From DATAFF01 sp963744915 (GTDB taxonomy: Bacteria; Pseudomonadota; Alphaproteobacteria; Rhizobiales; Aestuariivirgaceae): a stretch of 64,000 nucleotides of DNA. The stretch covers positions 1 to 64,000 of the forward strand of contig CAVUUY010000014.1 of the NCBI GenBank assembly GCA_963744915.1, in the 5' to 3' direction. Shown piece by piece: positions 45,415 through 54,048 of this stretch. Position 1 is the stretch's first letter; each line of letters starts with the position of its first letter. The translations under genes and the position numbers were made by a program. The notes beneath the pieces were generated by a model. That model searched no databases. It was not told where the DNA came from and saw nothing but the letters and a program-made list of their open reading frames with translations.

Positions 45415-45469
45415 AGGCCAGCTTCCGAAGCTGTATGTCGAGGGTTCGATTCCCTTCGCCCGCTCCACA
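45415..45469 (+). tRNA. tRNA 3' fragment (anticodon arm, T arm, acceptor, CCA)
   Basis: The sequence GAGGGTTCGATTCCCTT forms a T arm, followed by CGCCCGCTCCA as a 3' acceptor strand with CCA. Upstream CCAGCTTCCGAAGCT resembles an anticodon arm with loop TTCCGAA. No D arm or 5' acceptor strand is present. It looks like the 3' part of a tRNA gene, as left at the end of an integrated island. The amino acid cannot be assigned safely: the loop would read CCG, but the acceptor is glycine-like. Confidence 0.55.
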
Positions 45470-45475
45470 ATTAGT

Positions 45476-45565
45476 CCTTCTTGGACTTGCCAATCCCGAA
45501 TCGGGTTTCGAACCATTCGATCAGGACGAGGAACACGAGCGCTAGGATCGTGCCGCTGATGTCAC
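45476..45565 (-). pseudogene. C-terminal fragment of a membrane protein
   Basis: A minus-strand frame reads TILALVFLVLIEWFETRFGI then GKSKKD and stop. One hydrophobic helix with a basic end; nothing upstream continues it. It begins next to the tRNA fragment. The parent family is not recognised. Confidence 0.3.
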
Positions 45566-45689
45566 GGTCCATGCGCCCAATTCGCAGGCGATGCCGAGTG
45601 CCGCCGCAACCCGGTGGAGCTTACCGATACAACTCGGGCGCCGTTTGCTGCAGCAAGGGCCGTGTGCAAACCGATGGTGAGCGCGGCGA

Positions 45690-45862
45690 TAGGCCCGCGT
45701 CCAGTCATTACCGTTCCGGGTGAAGGCGCGGGCCTGGCCGCGATCGATGACGAGCAAGGTGCGAGATCTCGTGAATCCAGCCCGCCCCTTCGGCGGCTCC
45801 GGGACGAGGGTCGGGAATTCAGGCTTGATAAAACCGAGGGTTTCTGAGGCACTGCGGTACAA
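45690..45862 (-). pseudogene. ligD ATP-dependent ligase fragment 1
   Basis: A minus-strand frame reads FIKPEFPTLVPEPPKG, then TLLVIDRGQARAFTRNGNDW. These are the linker and motif III region of LigD ligase domains, with the motif I lysine segment deleted between them. Isolated relic of a non-homologous end-joining ligase. Confidence 0.6.
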
Positions 45863-45943
45863 AACCCGCGCAATTTAGCCGGCAGGCTCAGACTAGAAAG
45901 GTCGCAAATCGCGCCCCGGAACGATACGGTCTGCAATGCGTTA

Positions 45944-45982
45944 ATGCCCCCGGGCGGCGGAATGGGCGGCATGGATTACTGA
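45944..45982 (+). pseudogene. groEL 3' tail
   Basis: The reading MPPGGGMGGMDY followed by TGA is the glycine-methionine tail that ends GroEL proteins. An intrinsic terminator follows 24 bases later. No groEL body lies upstream. This is the end of a lost groEL copy, next to the heat-shock gene region. Confidence 0.65.
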
Positions 45983-46005
45983 GAAGCACCAAATACCGTT
46001 GCGAC

Positions 46006-46031
46006 GGCCACTCTCCGGAGTGGCCTTTTTT
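46006..46031 (+). terminator. Intrinsic terminator after the groEL tail
   Basis: GGCCACTC and GAGTGGCC form a perfect eight-base-pair stem around TCCG, followed by TTTTTT. Strong rho-independent terminator on the plus strand. Confidence 0.9.
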
Positions 46032-46169
46032 GCGTTCCAACGGTTCAATGTAGAACGGCGCCCGTTGACTGTTCACTGATCAGTTCATCGTCAGCACGGG
46101 GCGCCTTTCCTTAAGACTGCGCCAAGCTAACCTACCCGGGTTATGTGCTGCAGGAACGAGGGCGGGAAG

Positions 46170-46676
46170 CTATGAGCGCAATGCGCCGAGTATTTCTAGC
46201 TGCCTAACGAACTCCTCATAGTTCCATACCTGCAATTTGAGCCTACCCTTCCCAACCTCCTGCTTAGCCGCGCTCCTCAGGTCACGGTCATTGGTGACGA
46301 ACACATCCACGCGGCACTTAGCCGTCAATGCGATCATGGTGTCGGCCCAGTGCTTAAAGGAGCGTTGGTTGCCTCCCTCCACGCTACTTTCTTCCGTTGC
46401 CGTGTCTGGATTTGAAGATTGCTCACCGGGCACGTTCCAGACTGCCCCACTCGTGACGGCGGTGGCGGGATTGAGGAGCTTCAAGGTCTTCCTGATGTGG
46501 TGAGGCGCCCTCGCCAGTTGATCTTCTTGGAGGTGCGTAATCAGCAGTCTGATCGAGGCGCCCCTTTGAAGCCGGGTGACGATCGCAACGGTATCTGGAT
46601 CGCGGAACAGACCGTCAACGATATTACTGTCGATCATGACACGGAGGGGCGACAAGGCGTCACCACGAATCTGCAC
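46170..46676 (-). CDS. PIN-like domain protein
   Basis: Read from the GTG at 46676 (168 residues); an ATG at 46637 is an alternative. PIN features are VMIDSNIVDGLF at the N-terminus (first Asp), an acidic middle, HWADTMIALTAKCRVDVFVT and TNDRDLR (later acidic residues). Such proteins are RNases, often toxins, but no antitoxin gene is visible beside it. The region around 90-105 is a loose insertion (SSNPDTATEESSVEGG). Function beyond the fold is not known. Confidence 0.65.
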   Translation of the reverse strand: MQIRGDALSPLRVMIDSNIVDGLFRDPDTVAIVTRLQRGASIRLLITHLQEDQLARAPHHIRKTLKLLNPATAVTSGAVWNVPGEQSSNPDTATEESSVEGGNQRSFKHWADTMIALTAKCRVDVFVTNDRDLRSAAKQEVGKGRLKLQVWNYEEFVRQLEILGALRS

Positions 46677-46922
46677 AGAGAGGCACTATAAAACCTCTTC
46701 CACCGTCGGGGAATTCGGATGTGGCCCTGAGCGGCCAGCAGCAAGCGGCCGCTTCTCACATGTTGCAGGTTGGAGTTGATCTTCCGAACCTAAAAGTATC
46801 ACCAAGTTCTTAGAACGAATTGCCGGCGCTTTAATATAATAAAATCTTTGGCTGAACTTGGAATGAGGGGCGATAAAATAGTACTCGACGTTCAAATAAC
46901 GACAGGTATTTTTGCTGACCTC

Positions 46923-46951
46923 CTTGTGGAGATTTTGACGCATCCCCATAT
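46923..46951 (+). promoter_or_regulatory. RpoH-type promoter of the small heat-shock gene
   Basis: CTTG at 46923-46926 and CCCCATAT at 46944-46951 are separated by 17 bases, matching the alphaproteobacterial heat-shock sigma consensus (CTTG, 17-18 bases, CCCATNT-like). A start near 46960 would place the ROSE hairpins at the very 5' end of the messenger. Confidence 0.6.
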
Positions 46952-46960
46952 ACTATCAGC

Positions 46961-47043
46961 GCAAGCCATACAGGCTTGCGAGACACGGAGGGTCTGGCCA
47001 AAAGGCGGACCCGTCGCATGTCGCTCAAATAGGAGGTCATGCT
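46961..47043 (+). promoter_or_regulatory. ROSE-type RNA thermometer
   Basis: Three hairpins precede the start codon: GCAAGCC/GGCTTGC (46961-46967, 46973-46979); GGGTC/GACCC with an inner GCC/GGC pair (46990-47012); and a last one in which GCATG (47016-47020) pairs with CATGC (47038-47042). In the last hairpin TCGCT (47021-47025) faces the ribosome-binding site AGGAGG (47031-47036). TCGCT fits the conserved UYGCU of ROSE elements, which mask the site at normal temperature and melt on heat shock. Confidence 0.85.
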
Positions 47044-47508
47044 ATGCGTACATTGGATTTTGCTCCCTTTTTCCGTTCAACCATCGGGTTCGACCGATGC
47101 TTCTCCATGCTTGACCAGATCAGCGGCCTTGAAGGCGCGGTCCCTGGCTATCCGCCCTATGACATCGAGCGGGTGAGCGAGGGCAGATACCGGATCTCAG
47201 TTGCAGTCGCCGGCTTCACTGACGGTGAACTCTCGCTAGAGGTTAAGGAGAACAAGCTGACCATTCGCGGTGAGAAACGCACCAGCAATGTGCCGACTGA
47301 CGCGGTGCTCTACCACGGTATTGCGGCACGGAGCTTCGAGCGGACCTTCCAACTTGCGGAATATGTTGAGGTCAAGGACGCGAGCCTGGAGAACGGTCTC
47401 CTCCACGTTGATCTCGTGCGCGAACTCCCGGAAGCGATGAAGGCCCGGGTAATTCCCATCGCCAGTTCCAGGAAACTCCTGGAAGTCGAGACGACACTCG
47501 CTGCCTGA
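47044..47508 (+). CDS. Small heat-shock protein, Hsp20/IbpA type
   Basis: A 154-residue class A-like rhizobial sHSP that binds unfolding proteins. The alpha-crystallin domain runs from about residue 36 to 130 (YPPYDIERVSEGRYRISVAV, LTIRGEKR, YHGIAARSFERTFQLAEYVE, LENGLLHVDLVRELPE). The C-terminal anchoring IxI-type motif is VIPIAS. An AGGAGG site at 47031-47036 is masked by the ROSE element. A perfect terminator follows at 47535. Confidence 0.93.
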   Translation: MRTLDFAPFFRSTIGFDRCFSMLDQISGLEGAVPGYPPYDIERVSEGRYRISVAVAGFTDGELSLEVKENKLTIRGEKRTSNVPTDAVLYHGIAARSFERTFQLAEYVEVKDASLENGLLHVDLVRELPEAMKARVIPIASSRKLLEVETTLAA

Positions 47509-47534
47509 AGCACCCAAAAAAGCTCGCATCTGGA

Positions 47535-47566
47535 AGCGCCCCTGCACAACAAAGGGGCGCTCTTTT
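47535..47566 (+). terminator. Intrinsic terminator of the Hsp20 gene
   Basis: AGCGCCCCT (47535-47543) and AGGGGCGCT (47553-47561) form a nine-base-pair stem, followed by CTTTTATT. It lies 27 bases after the stop codon. Confidence 0.9.
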
Positions 47567-47916
47567 ATTACGCTTCTCGGATCACTCGCGGTCCCCTGCG
47601 CATCCAGCCTAGAGCGCCCCAGAATCTTCAGAAATCCGATGCGGATAACCTACCAACCCCCGACCAACGCTTCGGATACGCAGAGCCTAAAGGTTCTTAA
47701 CCAATCCCTTTGTGGCAGCACGAAGTTGAGGACCGCGTAGACAAGCCAAAAAATTCTCCAATGAGCCCGACCGGAAAGAATATTCAATTTTTCGGTCAAT
47801 ATTGACCAGCCGTGCCGCAGCCGATCCCCTATGCTGATGCGTTTCGCTGAAACCCTAGTAAGGAATCCGCGCCGTCATTGGGCGGCGATTGGAGTCCAAT
47901 TTTGAAAGGCATACAG
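47567..47916. other. Intergenic; no supported gene
   Basis: No convincing frame. It should contain the promoter of the gene at 47917, which I cannot identify. Confidence 0.5.
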
Positions 47917-48267
47917 ATGAGAACCGATGTAATCAAACCAGCATTGTACGGTGCTTTTGGAGGAGCCATCGCATTGGCGATTGTCGGCTTCGGTTGGGGC
48001 GGTTGGGTGATGGGCAGCACGGCTGATGCCAGGGCAAAGACCAGCAGTCAGACAGCAGTCGTTGCTGCACTGGCGCCGATCTGCGCCAGTCAGTTCCGGC
48101 AAACTCCCGACGCTGCTGCGCAACAGGCCGTACTCGTAACGAAAGGCTCCTGGGAACAAAAGAAGCTGGTGGAGACTGGTGGCTGGGCAAAAATGCCTGG
48201 AAGCACCGATGTGCCATCGGGGTTGGCTCAAGCTTGCGCTGATTTGATCGTGAACCTGAAGCTTTAG
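47917..48267 (+). CDS. Conserved hypothetical protein with one membrane helix
   Basis: A 116-residue protein starting MRTDVIKPALYGAFGGAIAL behind a GAAAGG site. The helix (about 8-28) is glycine-rich (AIVGFGWGGWVMG) and is followed by a soluble domain with two cysteines (APICASQFRQ and LAQACADLIV) that could form a disulphide. It is probably anchored facing the periplasm. No family function known. Confidence 0.7.
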   Translation: MRTDVIKPALYGAFGGAIALAIVGFGWGGWVMGSTADARAKTSSQTAVVAALAPICASQFRQTPDAAAQQAVLVTKGSWEQKKLVETGGWAKMPGSTDVPSGLAQACADLIVNLKL

Positions 48268-48481
48268 AACATGCTGGGAAGGGAACTGCCCCGAAAACCT
48301 AGCCCCGGCCCGAAACAAGTCTTCGACGGTTGTCTGCGCCCTGCACACGACCCTCTACTGTAACTAGGATTGAGATTGAGCTGCCCGTAACGCCGCCCGA
48401 CTTGTGGCGATTTGGCAGGATGGGACATCGATCAAAGAACTTGGCGGAATGAGTTTTCATAGCGGAGCCGAGGGGGAGCCG

Positions 48482-48733
48482 ATGCGTCTCGCTACACTTC
48501 TTACGGCAACTGCCTTGGGCCTCGCTGGGTTCGCCACTGCCTACCTCTATCACGACAAGTCGGATCCCCCGCAGCGATACGGGTCGTGGCAAGAGCTGTC
48601 GGCTGCGCAGCCGAGCTGCAGCTCAATGACGAACCTCAGTGAAATGTATCCCGCGGGTGTTGGAGGCTTGCAGTGCTCAGTGCCGGGAGTCGCTTGCGCG
48701 CGGCACGATTGGATGTGTGCTGATTTAAACTGA
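48482..48733 (+). CDS. Small exported cysteine-containing protein
   Basis: An 83-residue protein starting MRLATLLTATALGLAGFATA, a signal sequence or anchor, behind a GAGGGGGAG site. The mature part has five cysteines (PSCSS, LQCS, VACARHDWMC). Unknown family. The longer open frame from 48404 adds nothing recognisable. Confidence 0.55.
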   Translation: MRLATLLTATALGLAGFATAYLYHDKSDPPQRYGSWQELSAAQPSCSSMTNLSEMYPAGVGGLQCSVPGVACARHDWMCADLN

Positions 48734-48934
48734 GCTGAGGCGGCGCGCATGATACCAGGGATCGGCTGCACGCCCAGGGAGGGAAGCGGCTCTATAGGCC
48801 CGAGCCAGTGTCACACCGCGAACTCTGCCGTCCCTCGCTCGTCGAGAGCGTAAAGGAAAGCGCCCTTTGTCCAGGGAGCGGCCGATGATGAGGTTTCGCT
48901 GGCGGAAACGCAACGTCGTTCCCACATCTACCGA

Positions 48935-49105
48935 ATGAGTAACGATAAGAAAAAATCTGAAACAGGCGATGAGACAGCCCTCGGCGAATGGGAAGCCGAG
49001 GGAGGTTCGTTAATCTCCGAGCCTCAACGCGTAAAGCACATCCAGCTGGATGAGCGGGAACAATACGTCCTCTATTGCCTCGGAGGTGCCGTACTGATGC
49101 AGTGA
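48935..49105 (+). CDS. Hypothetical 56-residue acidic protein
   Basis: ATG at 48935 opens MSNDKKKSETGDETALGEWE, then GGSLISEPQRVKHIQLDERE and QYVLYCLGGAVLMQ before TGA. The composition is protein-like and the C-terminus could be an amphipathic helix. No good ribosome-binding site, no family. Confidence 0.4.
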   Translation: MSNDKKKSETGDETALGEWEAEGGSLISEPQRVKHIQLDEREQYVLYCLGGAVLMQ

Positions 49106-49248
49106 AACGAGCTACCCACCAACATACAGCGAGTGCTGTTCGAGCGGGCCGCATCGCTGAGCAAACAAGACAAACCCTTGCATTGCGAGAGCAAATCGCC
49201 CGCTTCCTTCACAACCACAAGGACGATTTAGGGAGGTCCGAGGAGGCA

Positions 49249-49449
49249 TCATTTCTTTTCGGGCGGATGCACTGCTTTGGATCTCATCCGATTCAAAGCA
49301 TTCTGGGCCAGGGTTCTGACGCTTTCGATCGCTCGGCGTAGCGCTCCATCGTCCGGCGGCAGGGTCTTGTCGCGAGAGCCTTGCCTCTCGGAATCTTTCA
49401 GAATGCCGTTGCGCCTGTGCGCAGAATCCGTTTTCCGGTGCTTGCCCAA
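49249..49449 (-). CDS. Hypothetical 66-residue basic protein
   Basis: Starts at a TTG at 49449 with AGAGGGA upstream: MGKHRKTDSAHRRNGILKDS, then a helical stretch LRRAIESVRTLAQNALNRMR and a basic end. Strongly positive; may bind nucleic acid. No family. Confidence 0.35.
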   Translation of the reverse strand: MGKHRKTDSAHRRNGILKDSERQGSRDKTLPPDDGALRRAIESVRTLAQNALNRMRSKAVHPPEKK

Positions 49450-50232
49450 TTTCAGGTCCCTCTAAAAAATTTGACGGAAACTACCAAGCAGATTCATAAG
49501 AAGGACGAGGCATCACATTGCCGGCGTATTCGCGCCCGCTCCTGGCCTTCGTGCGATGAAGCCCGTCGAAGGCCATTCCCATTACCGTGAACGATTCCGG
49601 ATCGTAAACGCGATAAGGAGTGGTCTTTTTGCCCATTTCGCTCACTTGCCCCCCTCGCAAATCGCGACAGTCATTAATCGCCGGATGAGGCAGCCTTTTG
49701 CGCACATGAATTTACACCAGCAGAGCCGATCCCGCTGTTCAGTTTTGCTCACTCCGCCGCGATCTGTCGTCCACCCCGCCTGACACGACATCATTCCGAA
49801 AACCCGCGACACCGCAGGCGATCGATTTCGGCGCTTAGGTCATCGCGGAACAAGTGCGGATGCGCCGGCGTTGAGCGGTGAGGAGAACTAAGTAGAGCCC
49901 GACGAACTGGGAATGAATGTTCCCTGCTTTATTGGACTTGGTTGTCCAGAGCTTCACTTCCAACCTAGATCGTTATCACATTCATGCTGGTGGCCGTATT
50001 CCGGATTTTCTGACCGGTCGGATCACCCGCGGAAAAGGTATTCATGTTCCCCGATACAAAGCCACAAAAAATATCAGCCGATTTTACGGCTCAATCGAAC
50101 AGGACCAGTGGTATCGTCCCCTACAAACGGGCGCTAGTCAGCATGGCCGCGACAACACGTAGCGAGATGTCCGGTCCGCCTATCGTCGGAGCTGCGAAGG
50201 GCAATGGCGAATATAGGTGCGAAGTGGGTCGC
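49450..50232. other. Intergenic; no supported gene
   Basis: Short frames only. The region before 50233 contains AT-rich stretches and probably the promoter of the RlpA-like gene. Confidence 0.45.
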
Positions 50233-50595
50233 ATGACCAACCTCGCAAAGGCGGCGTGGCTCGCAACCCTCTTGGTATTCGTTCTCATCTCTGGCGCTTT
50301 CGGTTCGAGCGCGCATGCCCAGTCAGGTGTGGCTTCCTATTACAAGTCGGGTTCTCTTACCGCCAACGGCGAAAGGTTCGATCCTCAGGGGCTGACCGCC
50401 GCCCACCGCTCACTGTCATTCGACACCAGAGTTCGCGTGACGAGTGTCGATACCGGTCGATCGGTTGTGGTGCGCATCAATGATCGCGGGCCGTTCGTCA
50501 GCAGCCGCATCATCGATCTGTCATTTGGCGCAGCGCGGGTGATCGGCCTTCACACTTCCGGGGTGGCGAACGTGTCAATGGAGGTTCTGCGCTGA
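50233..50595 (+). CDS. RlpA-like double-psi beta-barrel protein
   Basis: A 120-residue exported protein. The start MTNLAKAAWLATLLVFVLIS is a signal peptide with cleavage near AHAQ. The RlpA domain then follows: GVASYYKSGSLTANGERFDP, LTAAHRSLSFDTRVRVTSV and VVVRINDRGPFVSSRIIDLS. The Asp of the NDRGPF motif is present. RlpA proteins are septal lytic transglycosylases or barwin-like wall proteins. No SPOR domain is attached. Confidence 0.85.
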   Translation: MTNLAKAAWLATLLVFVLISGAFGSSAHAQSGVASYYKSGSLTANGERFDPQGLTAAHRSLSFDTRVRVTSVDTGRSVVVRINDRGPFVSSRIIDLSFGAARVIGLHTSGVANVSMEVLR

Positions 50596-50859
50596 CCCCT
50601 TCACCGCTTCAGCCGCCAGGACGCGTTCGACACGCTGCACCATCTGGGGTTCGCATTGCTCGAGTTTACACACCGATGCTAGAGCTTCCATCCGCTGCTC
50701 GATATGCAAGATCAGGACCCGGCATATCACAAATGACGTCAAAATGACGGGGCAGCCAACGGTGTATGGGGCGGCTGCCCTCCCGCTTCAACTAAAACCG
50801 CACGAGAGAGCGCCTCCGCCGCGTCGAGCGCAGAGTTAGGGCCGCCGACATTGAGCCGG

Positions 50860-51072
50860 TTACTTCTTTGCCCCGTACTCAGTCATCCCGTGCCCATCTA
50901 CGACGACTACCGGCTCGCTCCCCACCACCCAAGCGTCATGGCCGGAAAGCAGCATGGACACGTCACCTGGTTTGCATTCGAGCTCAGTCCCGTCGTCCAT
51001 AAGGATCTTCAGCACGCCTGCGTACTCGAACGCTAGCAACAGATTGTCGAACCTGAAATGATTGTTGGGCAC
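50860..51072 (-). pseudogene. Cupin-like protein, C-terminal part only
   Basis: A 70-residue frame; residues 18-62 (GVLKILMDDGTELECKPGDV, GHDAWVVGSEPVVVVD) are the second half of a cupin barrel. The first 17 residues (MPNNHFRFDNLLLAFEY) do not match, and the first cupin motif is missing. Probably a truncated relic. No metal site can be assigned. Confidence 0.5.
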
Positions 51073-51322
51073 AATCCAGCAAGCTATCGAGATAGCGGCT
51101 GCTCTCGGATTAGTGCAAGCGCCTCACTCTGAGGTCTGGCGGCGGAGGCTTTGGCTATCACCGGAGAATTGATGTGGGCCATGTGCGCCCCTAGCGATGA
51201 TAGCGCATTTGGTTGATGTTGCCGACTGTGGTGTGGAACACGCTGGCCAGCCGATCAGCTGGGATCCCATTCTTCCTGTTTTCAGGTTCAATCTGTTCTA
51301 GTGCTGCTAGGAGGCTGCTCTG

Positions 51323-51637
51323 ATGTCAACGAAGGACCAGTTTATGCAAATAGCTGCCGAAATTGTTGACGAACTTCAAACACGCGCCAGAGCACTCCAG
51401 CCTGAGCTTGAGAACATAGAGGCGCGTAAGCGTGAGATTGAGACCATCTCTCATGCGGCGAACCTCTCTCTCAAGCGCCTTTCGAGCTTTCAACCGGAGA
51501 TCGATGGAAACCTCCAATGTCCCCGTTGTTGGGTTTACCATGAAGCGCGAACATCTATGCTCCCGGTTCCGGGCACTGACACCGAGGACTTTTTTAAATG
51601 CCACGTCTGCCACTTTAAGTTCTCTTTGCCTGCATAG
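51323..51637 (+). CDS. Coiled-coil zinc-ribbon protein, hypothetical
   Basis: A 104-residue protein with a good AGGAGG site. The N-terminal half is a helix rich in Glu, Arg and Ala (MSTKDQFMQIAAEIVDELQT, then ELENIEARKREIETISH). The C-terminal half has two cysteine pairs (CPRCW and CHVCHF), a zinc ribbon. It resembles small regulatory or nucleic-acid-binding proteins. No clear family. Confidence 0.65.
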   Translation: MSTKDQFMQIAAEIVDELQTRARALQPELENIEARKREIETISHAANLSLKRLSSFQPEIDGNLQCPRCWVYHEARTSMLPVPGTDTEDFFKCHVCHFKFSLPA

Positions 51638-51718
51638 CATTCACCCTCCGACAGGAATTGATCCCGGTCCTTGTTCTCGTGTCGCCAACGCTTCCCGGAG
51701 AGGTTTTTGCCATTTGGG

Positions 51719-51800
51719 CTACTACCCCGGCCTGCTCACCCTTCTCGCTTTCTGGCGAGCGCCTGTCGCAAAAATCACCGCGGGTGGCGCGCCGGATGTC
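51719..51800. repeat. Dispersed repeat, partial copy 1
   Basis: CTTCTCGCTTTCTGGCGAGC, then GCGCCTGTCGCAAAAATCAC and GGCGCGCCGGATGTCGC, closely match 59379-59445. This copy lacks the 5' part shared by the other two copies. Confidence 0.6.
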
Positions 51801-51951
51801 GCGATGGCTCTGGTGACGATCGACCCGAACCTGCTGAGGAGCCGAGACAAACCTGACGGGTGACGCCGTCCCCAAGCAGGCTTCATCCGCCGGCTATGTC
51901 GCTGCCACGCAGCTCAGAGTTAAAGGCGTGGCACTGGCCAAGGGCAGGCGT

Positions 51952-52290
51952 TTATACTGGCGCGGGCCGCCCATAACGACCACTAGGAAATATTGAATCA
52001 TCTTCCCGTATGGCTGCGCAGAGGTAGTCCGGCAAAGGCTGGTTAGCCATATTCGGGATAACAGGCAGGTCTCCGGTCCCATTTAGCCACTTCTTTCCCC
52101 GAGCTTGGTGTTCGGTCTTGAATTTCTGCCATCTGGCAAAAGCCCTGCGGACCTTGTCGTCGTGTACGTCCTCTAGAACTGAGATCGCGATGCGCGCGAC
52201 GATCAAGGCATCGTCAGGTTCAAGATCAATCCCGCTTTGCACTTTCAAGCCGCGAAGGATTTCGTTTGCGACGTGCTCGACCTTGTTCAT
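51952..52290 (-). CDS. Conserved hypothetical protein
   Basis: A 112-residue protein starting MNKVEHVANEILRGLKVQSG at 52290. It is mostly helical (PDDALIVARIAISVLEDVHD, RRAFARWQKFKTEHQ) with a C-terminal segment LPDYLCAAIREDDSIFPSGR. No catalytic motif, no known family. The open frame continues to 52380 without similarity. Confidence 0.55.
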   Translation of the reverse strand: MNKVEHVANEILRGLKVQSGIDLEPDDALIVARIAISVLEDVHDDKVRRAFARWQKFKTEHQARGKKWLNGTGDLPVIPNMANQPLPDYLCAAIREDDSIFPSGRYGRPAPV

Positions 52291-52300
52291 GACCCAGTTC

Positions 52301-52688
52301 CTGAAATTTCCGCGCGGTTCGGCACAAGCGCCGACACCATCATCGCTAAAGTATAATTGCGAGAACCCACAAAAGCGCAACCATCGTCAAGAAGACGGCA
52401 GTCATAGGAATCAGTTGGAGATATTGAAAACTGACCCTCGATTGAAGTTGTCGTTTACTTGATCACCATGGGCTGAGCCCAGGCGAACGCCAGATCGCTG
52501 ATGTAGCTTCGGTCGAAGTTGAGAACTCGCCATCTCTATTCCCAAAATCGGTCATGACAACTCGTTGGTGACGTCCTCGTTCCAGTCAGTTCGCAAATCT
52601 CTGGGATTGGCTAACAAAGTCACAAAACCCCACCGGTCCGACCCGATACGCTACCGGAACCAAGGATTGTTGCGGTGGTTCTTTCACC
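52301..52688. other. Intergenic; no supported gene
   Basis: Nothing recognisable in about 390 bases. Confidence 0.5.
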
Positions 52689-52901
52689 ATGGACCGCGAG
52701 ACAACTCTGCGGGAACTCGCAAAAATTGAGGACCGAGTCGCGCGGACTCAGCTTCAGTTAGCCTCTTATCGCGAGACTATCTCCCGCCTTGAGCAGAGCG
52801 GGCGTGATGCCAAATGGGCCAAGTTGATGCTACGGCAATGCGAGGAGGTGTTGGCGCTGCACCTGACCGTCCATGAGAAACTTGTTCGACGGATCTCCTG
52901 A
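52689..52901 (+). CDS. Hypothetical 70-residue coiled-coil protein
   Basis: Starts MDRETTLRELAKIEDRVART and is predicted to be two long helices with heptad-like spacing (LASYRETISRLEQSGRDAKW, LRQCEEVLALHLTVHEKLVR). Small helical proteins like this are common near stress genes in rhizobia. Function unknown. Confidence 0.55.
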   Translation: MDRETTLRELAKIEDRVARTQLQLASYRETISRLEQSGRDAKWAKLMLRQCEEVLALHLTVHEKLVRRIS

Positions 52902-53217
52902 ACGGCATTCGGCTCGAGACTCTATCCACCAATTGCCCCACGCCATTAGCAGCTCGTAAAGCGCAATCGCTGTCATAAAAGACCCTGTTGCCTATAGATC
53001 GCAGCTAAGGAGCAAACGCGCTCCCGTCGAACCATTTCGGTTGACGAGCTTTGGCAGTTGGGTCGATGATTCGCTGGCTTTGGTGTCCCACTAAAGATTT
53101 GGATCAGTCTCTGGAGAAGGGGCGAGCGTTCCCCAGCGCCGCCCCTATCTTTTGAAGCCAAATGCCTTGGCCAAGTATGGCTTGCCTACGGCCGCCTGAT
53201 GGGATTGAGCAGGGGCA
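52902..53217. other. Intergenic; no supported gene
   Basis: About 315 bases without a convincing frame. It ends at the GTG start of the phosphoesterase. Confidence 0.5.
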
Positions 53218-54048
53218 GTGCGCACCATCCTTCATCTCTCGGACTTGCATTTTGGCCGTATCGACCCAGCGCTCCCGCCGGCCTTGCTGCGCGCGGCCGT
53301 GGAGGCAGCACCGGACCTCGTGGTGGTTTCGGGCGATTTCACGCAACGCGCTCGCGTTCCGGAGTTCAAGGCAGCGGCGCGGTTTCTCGAAACGTTGCCG
53401 GCGCCCCAGCTGACGGTCCCCGGTAATCACGACGTACCGCTCTACAATGTCCTGCAGCGATGGCTAACGCCGCTCGACCGCTATCGGCGCTACATCACGA
53501 GAGATCTCGCACCTTTTTACCAGGACGCCGAGATCGCGGTACTGGGAGTCAACACGGCACGCGCGCTGACGTTCAAGGATGGGCGCATCAACCGGCTGCA
53601 AATCGAGGCCGGAATGCAGCGTTTGGCGCATTGCGGGAAAGATGTGACCCGGATAGTCGTCACCCACCACGCGTTCGACGCACCCGACCCCGCCCCGGGA
53701 GCCGTAGCGGCGCACGATATTGTCGGCCGAGCTGACATGGCCATGGCCGGATTCATCGCCGCAGGTGTCGATATGATCCTATCCGGCCATCTGCATATGA
53801 GCGGCGTCGGCGAGACGACAAAGCGCTACCGGCTGCCGGGTCGAGCGGTACTCCTAATCCGGGCGGGGACCGCGTCGTCGACGCGTCGGCGCGGCGAGGT
53901 GAATGCGTTCAATGTCGTCCGCATCGCCGGGATCGAAGTCGCGATCGAGTGCATGGTTTGGCGGCCCGAGGATAGGCACTTTGAGGCCGCGAGCACCGAG
54001 CGGTTCAGGCGGACGGCGGTCGGATGGTCTCTTCTGGCACCTGCATAG
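53218..54048 (+). CDS. Calcineurin-type metallophosphoesterase
   Basis: A 276-residue enzyme starting at a GTG: MRTILHLSDLHFGRIDPALP. The five metal motifs are all present: DLHF, VVSGDFT, VPGNHDVPL, VVTHHAFDAP and SGHLHMSGV. The pattern fits the CpdA/Rv0805-like branch, which cleaves cyclic nucleotides or other phosphodiesters. Full length. No neighbour suggests a pathway. Confidence 0.88.
   Translation: MRTILHLSDLHFGRIDPALPPALLRAAVEAAPDLVVVSGDFTQRARVPEFKAAARFLETLPAPQLTVPGNHDVPLYNVLQRWLTPLDRYRRYITRDLAPFYQDAEIAVLGVNTARALTFKDGRINRLQIEAGMQRLAHCGKDVTRIVVTHHAFDAPDPAPGAVAAHDIVGRADMAMAGFIAAGVDMILSGHLHMSGVGETTKRYRLPGRAVLLIRAGTASSTRRRGEVNAFNVVRIAGIEVAIECMVWRPEDRHFEAASTERFRRTAVGWSLLAPA

Noticed and set aside
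45255..45470. Minus-strand frame beginning MWSGRRESNPRHT
   Set aside because: This is the complement of the tRNA fragment, a well-known false protein.
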